DNA from: Oidiodendron maius Zn
Taxonomy: Eukaryota; Ascomycota; Leotiomycetes; Myxotrichaceae
DNA length: 64,000 bases
Reading direction: 5' to 3'
Assembly (NCBI GenBank): GCA_000827325.1
Contig: KN832870.1
Location: forward strand, 4,402,001 to 4,466,000
This document shows positions 25,676-35,279 of this stretch, in pieces (within the stretch, counting starts at the first letter, position 1; each line of letters starts with the position of its first letter). The position numbers were made by a program, and so were the translations under genes. The notes under the pieces were generated by a model, which searched no databases, was not told where the DNA came from, and saw only the letters and a list, made by a program, of their open reading frames with translations.

Positions 25676-26109
25676 ATGTAGTTGATCAGTGAGCAATCCA
25701 GATCAGTATACAATCCAGCTAAATTTACTGCAAAAACCACGATTTTAAAACTGTAATAATATACCCATTTCTTAATATTTTAGTATAAAATTAAAAATCC
25801 CATCTATTTACTTATATACAATTAATATTTGAGCTTAAATTAATTATCCATAATGTAGTTATTAGGTTCTATAGGTTAAGGTCAAATTTAAGGCCAAAAT
25901 TTAGCCAAAATTTAGTATCTCAAAAGTTTACAACTTGATTTCTTTTATATTTGCAAATATTAATCGCATATATATAAATAGGTGGGAGTTTTAATTTTAT
26001 ATTAAAATATTAAGAAATGGGTAAGTTATTGCAGTTTTAAAATCGTGGTTTTTGCAGTAAATTTAGCTGGATCGCGTACTGATCTGGATCGCTTACCTGT
26101 CAACTACGT
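25676..26109. mobile_element. MITE with long terminal inverted repeats
   Basis: The first 140 bp (25676-25815) and the last 140 bp (25970-26109) are near-perfect inverted repeats that share GATCCAGATCAGTA-, CAGCTAAATTTACTGC- and CCATTTCTTAATATTT-like blocks. Both ends are flanked by TA (25674-25675 and 26110-26111), suggesting mobilisation by a Tc1/mariner-type transposase. The 155 bp centre has no coding capacity. The open frame 26045-26251 crosses the right end and is accidental. Confidence 0.85.
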
Positions 26110-26596
26110 TACAGCGAGGCCGCTAGACTACAAATGTCGATTTATATTTTTATTTGTGGTGGGGGTTGTGGGGTTGTGGCTGGATAAATTTTTGGGATCT
26201 GCTAAATCCCGGCCAGTGTTAGTTAAATCCCGGCCACCTTTCCTCTCTTAGATAGTTACGCGAAGAATTATTACATAAGATTTTAATAAGGCATCAAGTA
26301 TTTTTTGAAGCCTTTTTAAAAGACAATTATAACTATAAAAACACAACGGTTAGGAGGTTAGAGGTTAGGGTTGGTTAGGATTAGTCTCGGGGAGTTTGGG
26401 GGCGTCTGACCGTCCATATAGATATATCTTTTAATAGGTAGGTAGTGTTTTGATCGCTTTGAAGATTTCTACGGTTTGTGCCTCAGGCATGAGAGGCTCC
26501 AAGAAGTCAAAATTATTTTCACTTGGTACCTCGTGCGACCACCAACCTCCCTCCTACCTAAGTGTACAGTAACCTCGCTGTACGCAGTCCTTCACG
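26110..26596. other. Intergenic between MITE and NSA2-like gene
   Basis: It contains a small direct repeat, TAAATCCCGGCCA twice at about 26204-26242, just outside the MITE. The GGTTAG-rich patch at 26350-26390 is not a telomere repeat. The last 200 bp may be promoter for the NSA2-like gene. Confidence 0.35.
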
Positions 26597-27975
26597 ATGC
26601 CACAGAATGAATAGTAAGTACAGCTGCTCTCCACGTCTTGTTTGTGCATCAATCTGATTGAAATAGCATGGAACGGTGGAGGAAGCTCCACGGGAGAAGA
26701 GTATGTCTGACCCTTCTTGACCCCGCCCCCAAATACGAAGACATCGAATTGACGAGCGCGCAAGCTGGACTACGAGGAAAGAACACGCAAAAGAGAGGCG
26801 AGGGAAGGCCATAAGGAGTCAAATAAGGCCCAGAGTCTGCTTGGCCTGCGAGCAAAGCTATACCACAAAAAGCGACATCATGAGAAGATACAGATGAAAA
26901 AGCAAATTAAAGCTCTAGAAGAGCGTAGCCTTAAGTAAGATGTCGAGGATTTTTTTTATTAATTTCCTGTGCAACAAGCTTGTTTCCAGGGTCTTGAGTC
27001 GTCTTTGGGCCTTTTACAAGATTGTCTTGATTCCTGATTCTTTATTATGCGCTGCTTAGATGGCCTTGAACGAAGTAATGCGCTAACTCCCTGCTCTTCC
27101 TCAGATCTTCTACACCAGCCGAACCTTCGACTACTCCTCTCCCTCAATATCTTCTCGATAGATCAAACCCAACGAATGCGAAAGCTTTGAGCAGCGCGAG
27201 TACGTTCGAATACTAGACCGAGTTTGCGATTCACCCACTAACCCTGATTAGTCAAGAACAAACGAAACGAAAAGGCAGCCAAGTTTTCTGTACCGTTGCC
27301 CAGGGTTAGAGGAATCGCTGAAGAGGAAATTTTTAAGGTCGTCAAGACGGGGAAGAAGACCGCGAAGAAGGGTATGTCGGATCTTCCCTTTTAAGAGACT
27401 CGTTCGGCCACAGGATTGCCTTTCGATTGCTCTCGAATGCTTGCAGACAGTTATACGGAGAAATAGCGGTGCCTTCAGGGCCTGCGTGGCCGGACAGGAT
27501 ATAAAGTATAATAATTAATGAGTTTTTTAGGATGGAAACGTATGATCACCAAGCCTACCTTTGTAGGACCGGATTTTACTCGTCGGCCTGTCAAATATGA
27601 AAGATTTATTCGACCTATGGGACTTCGGTATAAAAAGGCCAATGTCACAGTTAGTCGATCCCCTTTGACGTTATGGTATACTAACATATGATTCAGCATC
27701 CGGAACTAGGTGTGACTGTTCACTTACCGATTATCAGCGTCAAGAAGAACCCCCAAAACCCAATGTATACACAACTAGGCGTATTAACCAAGGGGACAAT
27801 CATTGAGGTGAATGTCAGCGAGCTTGGCCTAGTCACAAGTGCTGGCAAAGTTGTGTGGGGGCGGTGGGCCCAAATTTCGAACAACTGCGAACAGGATGGA
27901 TGTGTGAATGCGTAAGTGCTCCGAATCCCTTCTTCGATAAAATCCCTAACTTTTATTAGTATTCTCCTAGTTTAG
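26597..27975 (+). pseudogene. NSA2-like ribosome-biogenesis factor, N-terminus not recoverable
   Basis: NSA2 is a conserved nuclear GTPase-associated factor of 60S subunit (27S pre-rRNA) maturation, about 260 residues. The sequence shows an exon start MPQNEY followed by a GTAAGT donor (26597-26616), then exons at about 26762-26934, 27105-27199, 27252-27371, 27531-27649, 27697-27911 and 27960-27975. All joins keep frame and give the family's signature phrases: [76 protein letters not shown], and a final ILLV. The segment that should carry about 15 residues between MPQNEY and KLDYEE is out of frame and contains a stop, with no intron that rescues it. From KLDYEE on it is well conserved. It may be a second, decaying copy of an essential gene or a diverged paralogue; the main copy is not in this window. 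Confidence 0.7.
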
Positions 27976-28262
27976 CAAATGTAGGCGATACATCTGGTAT
28001 TGAACTTCCTTCGTAGATAAACATTTGCAAAATCCCTCGTCCTATCTCGAGTGCTTTGAAGCGTTCTCGTTCGGATTTTAGTTTCGGCTGCTCCTACCAC
28101 TTTCCATTGTTTCTCAGCTTTCGGCGACCAAGTGTAGCTTTGTGCCTTCTACTATTCCCTAGTACGGAGGCTGTATTTTACCCAGGCCCTATTTAATGCA
28201 GGAGCTGTAGGGGCGGCGTCCGTCGCATTTGTACTGTTCAAAAAGCATCCGCAGCACTTCGT

Positions 28263-30199
28263 TTATGGATCTTGAGAAGAGCTTGGCCGCGGATTCATTG
28301 ATGGCCTTCGTTTTGCTGGCGGTCCTTGGTCTCTCCCTTGGTCTCTACACTGGCGTCTGTATTTGACGCAATAGCCACAAGGCCGGGTTCCGTCGCATCT
28401 AGACCCGCTTTTAAAGCGTCCGTGGCATTTTGTCTGCAAATCTTGCGGTACTGTCAAAGGACCCCCTTGATCTCTACATCGCATACGATGCTTGGCGCAG
28501 AAGCCACAGGGCCGGCTTCCGCAGCACCTTTGCCCCTGTTTAAAGTATGCATGGCATTTAGTCTTTGGATATTGACTAGATGCGAGTGGCCGAGCTTGCT
28601 CTCTACAAGAGGTGCTTTTCCTTACACATGACCACATGGTCTTTCTCCATTGCATCCTTGACCCATGTGAGAGCAAAGACCATAATAGGTTAATTTGCTA
28701 ATCGATTGTACTGAATGCTCCTCGAACTGCTCGTGAACATGTTTCGGTATAGAGTCCGTTAACCCAAAGTTCATCCCGCCCCGTGACAAATCTTGAGCAG
28801 TCTTGAGTCGCTCATTGGTGCCGTAACTTCCAGGACGATGCATATCATGAACTTTCTCCTGGCAAACTTTGGAATCCGAATCGTGTAATTTAAATGTGTA
28901 CGTTTCAGTAGCAAGATGGCCTTTGGTGATACGGCATCGCGCTAAGGTTGCGTTATGTTGGCTCTGGCCAGTGTCTGACGTCCGTCTCGGTGTGCTGGCA
29001 TTCAGCCAGGCAGATATCGGGAGATCGGTGTCATTCTTGGTAGCACAGGTACCCAAAATCTCTCTCCACTCAACATAATGACCACGATTAGTATCATAGG
29101 AGGCGATATCTGTCACAGGTTCTTGTCTGCCTATCCTCGTGCCATTTGACAGGGTCGATGGTGACGTCGTCGTGTACCCATCGCAGAGGGGACGCAGATG
29201 AGCTCCACTCTTCCAATGACATTGAACGTCTAGCTGGACATCTTCCCACCAACTTCGAAGAACATCGTGAGTTGTGCGGTATGTGCTACACCTTTTAATG
29301 ACCTGATCCGCAATTGAACAGTCCTCAAAGGAGTCCTTTTGGAGCCGTTTGAGCAAGGTAGGAAACACATGACAAGTCCACATCCCACGTGGTACAGTCA
29401 AGTCAACTTTCCCAGAGTCGACCGTCCTCAATTGTAGCTTGTGATCCAGTACGAGCTCAAAATTGTGTTTGCAATGATACGTCGTACTCGGGTTAAGTCT
29501 GCCTTGGGGACGCGTTTGTTGGCAGGGGCTTGGGGTAAGTTTAAATGATCGGGCGTTTGTTCTGTATAATCTCATAAACACTTGCGTACTCCGAAGTGCG
29601 CTCTGGGACTTAACTGTAATACTATACCATACAGCTTCATGGAACACCAAGTTTCCGAATCGCTTCTGAATGCTGTGCCACCATATGCGATATCTCCTGA
29701 TAGTGAAGAGATCCGGGTCTGTGACTGAACGATTGTTATTCGCTGAATTCACCACGTTGTCCCAATTGAGCTTATACAGGTCGTTATGCTGATAGATATC
29801 ATTGATTGGACCCTGCATACTCTGGCCAACAGCCCTCTTGATTGAATATAGCACTGGCCAGTACCGCTGAAATTTTAATTCAGACTTTGTACTTCATATT
29901 ACTCCCCGGACTTTGAACTGTCGACGCCAGAGGCGGCGAACTTGACGTTCAAATCCATTGCAGATCTCTGTGTAATATCGACAGCCCATTTCATTGTACT
30001 AGCCAAAGAGGTCAACTAGAATACTTACGTTGAGTTGGTAAACTCCGTTTATCTGGAAATATGAGCTAACAGAAGAATGTAAAGCGTTGTATGAAGCTAT
30101 GTCAACGCTTCCTCCTATGAAATCTTCAGATAATGGAAATTGACGATTTGCACCAATGCCCTGAACTTTAGGCATATGCGCCGGTCGTAGACGGTCCAA
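28263..30199 (-). pseudogene. Protein with three C-terminal Zn2Cys6-like cysteine modules, one-base frameshift
   Basis: Exon 1 (30199 to about 30029) ends at a clean GTAAGT donor; exon 2 begins after an acceptor near 29877 and runs to the C-terminus. The body (about 400 residues) matches nothing I know. The C-terminus holds three modules spaced C-x5-C-x2-C-x6-C, as in the last four cysteines of a Zn2Cys6 cluster: NGERPCGH, CGSRPCGFC and DGTRPCGYC centres. Modules 2 and 3 also have a first Cys nine residues before (followed by His), so each lacks only the second canonical Cys. One base is missing near 28627 inside module 1, shifting the rest (28626-28263) into another frame. Without that shift the protein would be about 600 residues. 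A role in zinc and nucleic-acid binding is inference. Confidence 0.6.
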
Positions 30200-31103
30200 A
30201 ATGGCTGGCGTGTATGGCGTTCGGGAATAATTGACAAAATAAATAACGTAAACTTGCTCTATAAAATGCCCTGGCGTATCGGAGCACCTTGTAAGATAAC
30301 ATTTGAATCTAGGCCAATAGGTGCATTCGGACGCGTCCGAATGCTAGGACCACGCCAGAGACCTGGATTAGCAACGGAGGCCTCATTTTCATAGGAGCGA
30401 GAACGTTTTGCAGCAGTTTTATTAATTAAGTTTTAAGGTTAACTTCTTTTATAAGAATAATTATTAACATACATAATATCTTTAATAAGGGTTTAAATAT
30501 ACTTGAGCAGAGGTCATGTTAATGCGCAGGTTGTAGTTGGATATCAAGGTGAAACTCAGTTATATTGACTATTGAGTGATACAGAGACAACTAATTAAGC
30601 ACAGCTATATTGGAGTAAGGACCCCTTTATATAGACCTATTCGGCCTCTTATTGACTCATATGAATCCTCTGAATCCTGGATCCTGAAGGATATCCTAGA
30701 TCCTAAGGGATGTGTAATGCGTGCTTGAGGCCCTGATCAATAAATATTAAAAGAGTTTATTTAAAATAATTTATCTTTTATAGCTTCTCTAAATGTCTTA
30801 TAATTAATATGTATCTCTAAATATTATAAATATATTTATTAAACTTTAGGATAGCTATAATTGTACAGCAAATCTGGCGAGTGTTGAAATTAAAAAGATG
30901 AAGTTTGTGTGTATTTTGCTAAGAGAAATGTTACGCCAGTTTTGCTTTGGCAGACAAGGAGCGAATGCGCCGAGGAAGGCCACCGTCAGCGAACCGACGT
31001 TAAGACTTATATTAGCACTTCGGGAAGTGTTACTTCTACAGACAAATCACCCAACCAAAATCGACTGCTAGGAGAAATAAAAATCAAAATGCCAAAATGA
31101 AGT
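30200..31103. other. AT-rich intergenic, no gene seen
   Basis: Low-GC DNA with short TTTATT and AATTAA runs, resembling old RIP-mutated repeat sequence. No terminal repeats or coding frame recognised. Confidence 0.35.
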
Positions 31104-31223
31104 TGCCTCGTGAGAGAATTGAACTCGCGACCTCATCATTACTAGTGATGCGCTCCTATTTCGGTTAGGTATAGAAAAAATTTTCCTTTTTTGGCACACT
31201 CACTACCACTGAGCTAACAAGGC
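31104..31223 (-). tRNA. tRNA-Thr(AGT)-like gene with 47 nt inserted in the D loop; likely pseudogene
   Basis: Reading the minus strand, GCCTTGT (31223-31217) pairs with ACGAGGC, box A (TAGCTCAGTGG) is intact, and the D stem GCTC/GAGC closes around AGTGGTAG plus the insert. The anticodon arm is CATCA-CTAGTAA-TGATG, giving anticodon AGT (threonine). Box B-like GAGTTCAATTC is present. The T stem GCGAG/CTCTC has one mismatch. Removing 31156-31202 leaves a normal 73 nt cloverleaf. Eukaryotic tRNA introns sit after position 37, so an insert at this place is not a standard intron. The stem mismatch favours a decaying gene. Confidence 0.65.
31156..31202 (-). other. 47 nt insert within the tRNA-Thr-like gene
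   Basis: The insert runs from TGAGTGTGCC to ACCGAAATAG on the minus strand with an A/T-rich core. TAG stands at both edges, which could be a 3 bp target duplication. No inverted ends are obvious. Confidence 0.5.
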
Positions 31224-31567
31224 GAATTAACCGCATCTTCTTATGATAATATATATTGTAATATAAGCGATACGATAAGGCAACGGTCCACATTATATAG
31301 AACACCAAATTGCAGGTCACCTCTGGCCTATAGAAAAGTATGCTACGCGTGGAAGGTAATTGGTCTTTTGAAAGTAGGAGTTGAACTGCCGCACGTGTCA
31401 GAAATGCACTTATGGGCGGTAACTACCAGACGCTGGGACAAAGTGTTGTGAAAAAGCAGGAGGAAAGTAATAATTCACCTAATACTAGAGGTATCCAGTC
31501 TTCTGCTATAGAGTATCCGGAAAAGCCCAGATAACAAAATACCATGTAATATCTCAAGGTATATACC

Positions 31568-33905
31568 CTAAATCCAATTTACAGCTATGGCAGGGACACT
31601 ATTTCTACTTCCACACGTCGGTCTATTGAGCCGTTTTATTGAAGAAACAGGTTCTGAAGGAAGGTATCGAGTTACTACACTACTGCTCGCGAGAATAAAT
31701 TGTGTGTCGATGGTGAATGTCGAGGGTTTCTTTATAATAGCCCCTTCTTCAATCCTATCGATCAAAGCCTCGGCTTCATCTCCAATAAGACAAGTGAAAT
31801 ATTTTAAGTTGACCATATCATTGTATTCGTGTTTGATGACGCGTTTCTGTATGAAATAGGTTGATATCTCGAGTGCACGCTTGTATTGAGAGTCCGATTG
31901 AGAAGCAACCTTGTCGATACTTGTCTGGAACGATTTTGGGTCCTCTTTTTGAAGCTTTCGAACTGCTGTACTGACATCATCATCTACTACTTGTATTTCA
32001 AATGCCTCGCCAGAAATCCGCTGGATACGGCGTCTGAAATTTGAAATCAACAATATATTAGTCACTGATAGGGGCCTGGCAGAACGAAAAAGGAAATGGA
32101 TATCGGATTTGTCGTATCCTTATCTGCGGTACCAAAGTAACATTCCACATTGGAGTTTATTGGCTACGATATTCTTGCACCCTCTCCTTTCTCTGTCGTA
32201 TTGCAGTGCATAATGATAAAATGCAGACTGTGCTCGGTTTACATACAGTATGGCCGAATTTCTGGTATCTCAGTGAGACTTGAAGCAAAACTTGACAAAG
32301 GGCCTCAAAAGAAGATTCTGCTCCATAGATAAAGTCGGCTATGCCTAGGGGAAGATTATGGCACCGAATAAACAACTTTTCACGTCCTGGTTCTGTTTGG
32401 AAGAAATGTCATATTTCATACCGTGCAACTCAAGGACGGACTTGATTAGATTCTTTGCTGGTCCAAGAGCGTAGAGTTCAGCATCTGGACCCAGTAAGAA
32501 GACGAGTTTCAGGTTGGTTGTTTCTAGAAGTATTTGATGCGTTGAGGTAATTGTCTCGGCTAAGAGGTTATCTTTCTCCGTTGTAAAGGTAGATGCCTCT
32601 TGGCAGTCGCCGTGGGGCAAAGTCGAAAGTCCATGAGAGTGAGTTGAGTTCATTAAACCCCATGTCCCGAAGACTGCATGGTAGTCCACGGCCCTAGGCT
32701 AGGCTCTGAGTCTCTGATCTAGCATCTTCTATGCTCAAGTAACCGGATACAAAACGTATCTTTGCAGAGAACGAGCGTGTTGGTCGTACAGACTCTGAGA
32801 TTTTCATGACTCTGAGCATCGACGAATCAAATGTTCTTCTGTCAGATGGGACAACTATAGAGTGAGTAGATGCTACCCATTTCGCTGCTATATCTTCGGG
32901 ACCAGCTCGTACCACAGCTTTCGCATAGTCTTCACGACTTATCAACTCGCACCACTCTCCTCCCTTGGACTCATTGTCTTTCACCTCTATCTACAAGCGA
33001 ATCTTCGGATCAGTCGAACTACTTACCGGAATATTCCAGACTGTTTTTTGTGCTGGATTTAAGCGCAGTACTTGGAGCAAGGGCGGCATGACATTCAGCC
33101 CAAATCCTCTATTCGACGGTCGTGAGGCGCTGTAGAACAATTTTTGGGAAGCCGAAGGAAGAGATTCAAATGCTTCGCAGAAAACCATCTCCAGAGCATT
33201 TTATAATGATATCCTGCTATTGGCCCTTTGGAATGTTGCGAGACATCTCCCAGAGTCTGATAGAGTTTGCACACCTCTCACCGTCGCCCCTGGAGCTAAT
33301 CCAGTACAGCAAGGCTATTTTCTTGCCAATTCGGAAGGCGTGTCCATGCTCCATGGTCAGACGTCGCTTACTGCGTGCCGTTTGTCCGACATACATTCTG
33401 AAGTGAAGGGGATTTCTATCATCCGTGATGAAAATCAGATAGCCTACGTCTTTGGCCCAAGGAGAATGTGCCTTTCCCGAATGCCTCCAAGCCTGAAAAT
33501 ATTAATTTGTGATTCAATAAGCATTAAGATCTAAATGACCTACTTGTCTGCCGTGACAATGCCTCCTAAAGCCAAAACCTCTGATCAATAGATGAGACTG
33601 CAATTCGAACTAAACGCTCGTAGGTTGGGGCACTTGAAAGCTGTTATGAAGGCGAAAGAAGAGATTGCACAGATATCAGGCACTCTTGCTCGAGCAGATA
33701 ATCCGTGGTAGCGGAAGACTTGGTCGATCTTATACGGCTCTACTTGGATGTTATGAAAGATGCCGCATGTCCTATCCCTTGTAGCACAGACAAGCCCACA
33801 AGAGACAGAAAAGTAGGGGCTAAGCTTACCTATTGCGTTTAGGAGGTGATTCTTCAAACTTGGGTTTCCTAGAAAGTCCCGTAAGGCTATAATGAGGTCG
33901 CTACG
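31568..33905 (-). pseudogene. GIY-YIG nuclease-like domain protein, broken
   Basis: A large gene read from about 33905 down to 31568. Near 33450 a stretch VGYLIFITDD followed by RMYVGQTARS resembles the paired GIY and YIG strands with the downstream Arg. Further on, NALEMVFCEAFESLP supplies a Glu in a helix, and LNVMPPLLQV, SSTDPKIRL, DCQEASTFTTEKDNLLAET and LLGPDAELYALGPAK follow. I recall these as features of a fungal family with a GIY-YIG-like front and an unknown C-terminal part. The frame is lost between the YIG strand and the Glu helix, and a stop stands after DPKIRL where Trp is expected. The gene is therefore probably inactive, although long parts are well kept. Its substrate, DNA or otherwise, is unknown. 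Confidence 0.5.
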
Positions 33906-34240
33906 ACAATCATGGTTTTACTGTGGGCTCCCATGTCGAGAGATACATGGGCGACAGGTCCTCTTCTTTGGAAACTATGCCATGCTCACAGCCTTCAATG
34001 CTGGGGGTGCGGGCTCACAGAAATGCCAAATACTCTTCCTCCTCCGATTCTTTGCAGGTGCATTCGAATAGTCTCCTTTGACAAATGCCAGCGAATTTAT
34101 TGCGGATATTTCCCCTGCTTCAGATCGTGGTAAACTTTAGCATATCAATATTTGTTGCTGCTCCGTTCTTGGTCCTACTATTGGGTTTATCCTCTTTCCT
34201 TATCTTGCACACTGTACAAGCTAAGGCATTTAAGCCTATT
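33906..34240 (+). pseudogene. MFS transporter relic (DHA1/polyamine type)
   Basis: In two alternating frames the DNA still shows the TM2-TM4 run of fungal DHA1 transporters: a PLLWAPMSR-like segment near 33920, a loop resembling Tyr-Ala-x-Phe-x-Ala-Phe-Asn-Ala-Gly, then PANLLRIFPLLQ and ISIFVAAPFLV near 34085-34170. Frameshifts and stops make it unusable. No start or end can be assigned. Confidence 0.5.
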
Positions 34241-35279
34241 CCAATTTGGCTGTACATGAGAGTAGCTCAGGCGGGCAACCCTCGAAAAATGACATAAAAT
34301 TATACGCGATGCTTAATATTCCTTAGGTCTAATAAGACTGAGTTTGGAGTTGGGAGGTGGGCACTTTCTTCATCTACGAGGATACGAGGTGAGATGATGA
34401 GATCCAGGCAGTCTTTTTGGACATGCTCCATATGGAGTTAAAACAGACCCTTTATTAGGTGGCATTTTTCATTAGCCACACTTCTGCCGAGATTTACTGC
34501 ATCCTTATGACCTCTCTGGTCTCTCCTTGACTGTACAGCACGTGGAGCTCACCAGTCAAAGCCATAAAAGAGAGCATGGCTAGTCAATGTGTAGTATGAA
34601 TCGAGAATACGCGAAGAGGGAGAAAGTGCGACTCACCCATTTACGAGGAAAGCCCAAAGTTAACCATCGCTCGACGTGTCATTTGAGAATCTCGACAAAT
34701 CATCTCCCATTTACTCTGTCGGAGAAGGTCAGTCTTCTCCCATCTGCAGGGATGTTTGCCAGACCTGAGGCCGAAGAATCGAGGATGGTGGAAGTTGACC
34801 GCTCGACAACTCGATTGCCTTCAGTCAGTGGCATAACTGACCTACCGGGCTAAGATTACGACATTTTAGGTCAGTAGTTTTTGTGACTGTTTTGATGTTG
34901 CGGCCAAAACTGACAGGGAATATTTTCTTTTGTTATTACTCAGGAACATGACGCAAGTTTGAAATTTGCTAAGGATATTTATAAAGCATGAAGCCGCTTC
35001 CATCCCTCGGTATCTTGCTGCCACTGATTGCACATGGAAAGAGATCTATGCCGCCTTGCTTCACCGGCCGCCAGGGACCATCCAGGTCCAGTGTTCCACG
35101 AAACTTGAGAGTCATCTTCTCTGAAAACGACTTCAATCGCCTATACCTCATCGAACTACTCAATTGAATACTGGCCAATCCACATTTCGGTGATCTGTAC
35201 TATACCTAACATCCCACCTCTTGAGAAGTATCAATTATCCACAGTCATCTTTCTATCTCTGCTTCATCCAGCAGATATT
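34241..35279. other. Intergenic 3' of the terpene synthase
   Basis: No recognisable gene; the open frames at 34587-34853 and 34969-35178 look accidental. The first 200 bp may hold further decayed transporter sequence. Confidence 0.3.

Noticed and set aside
26340-26400. GGTTAG/TTAGGG-like words suggesting a telomere
   Set aside because: Only one TTAGGG copy and no tandem array; not a telomere or interstitial telomere repeat.
31104-31223. Standard intron-containing tRNA
   Set aside because: The insert is in the D loop, not after position 37, so it is not the usual spliceable intron.
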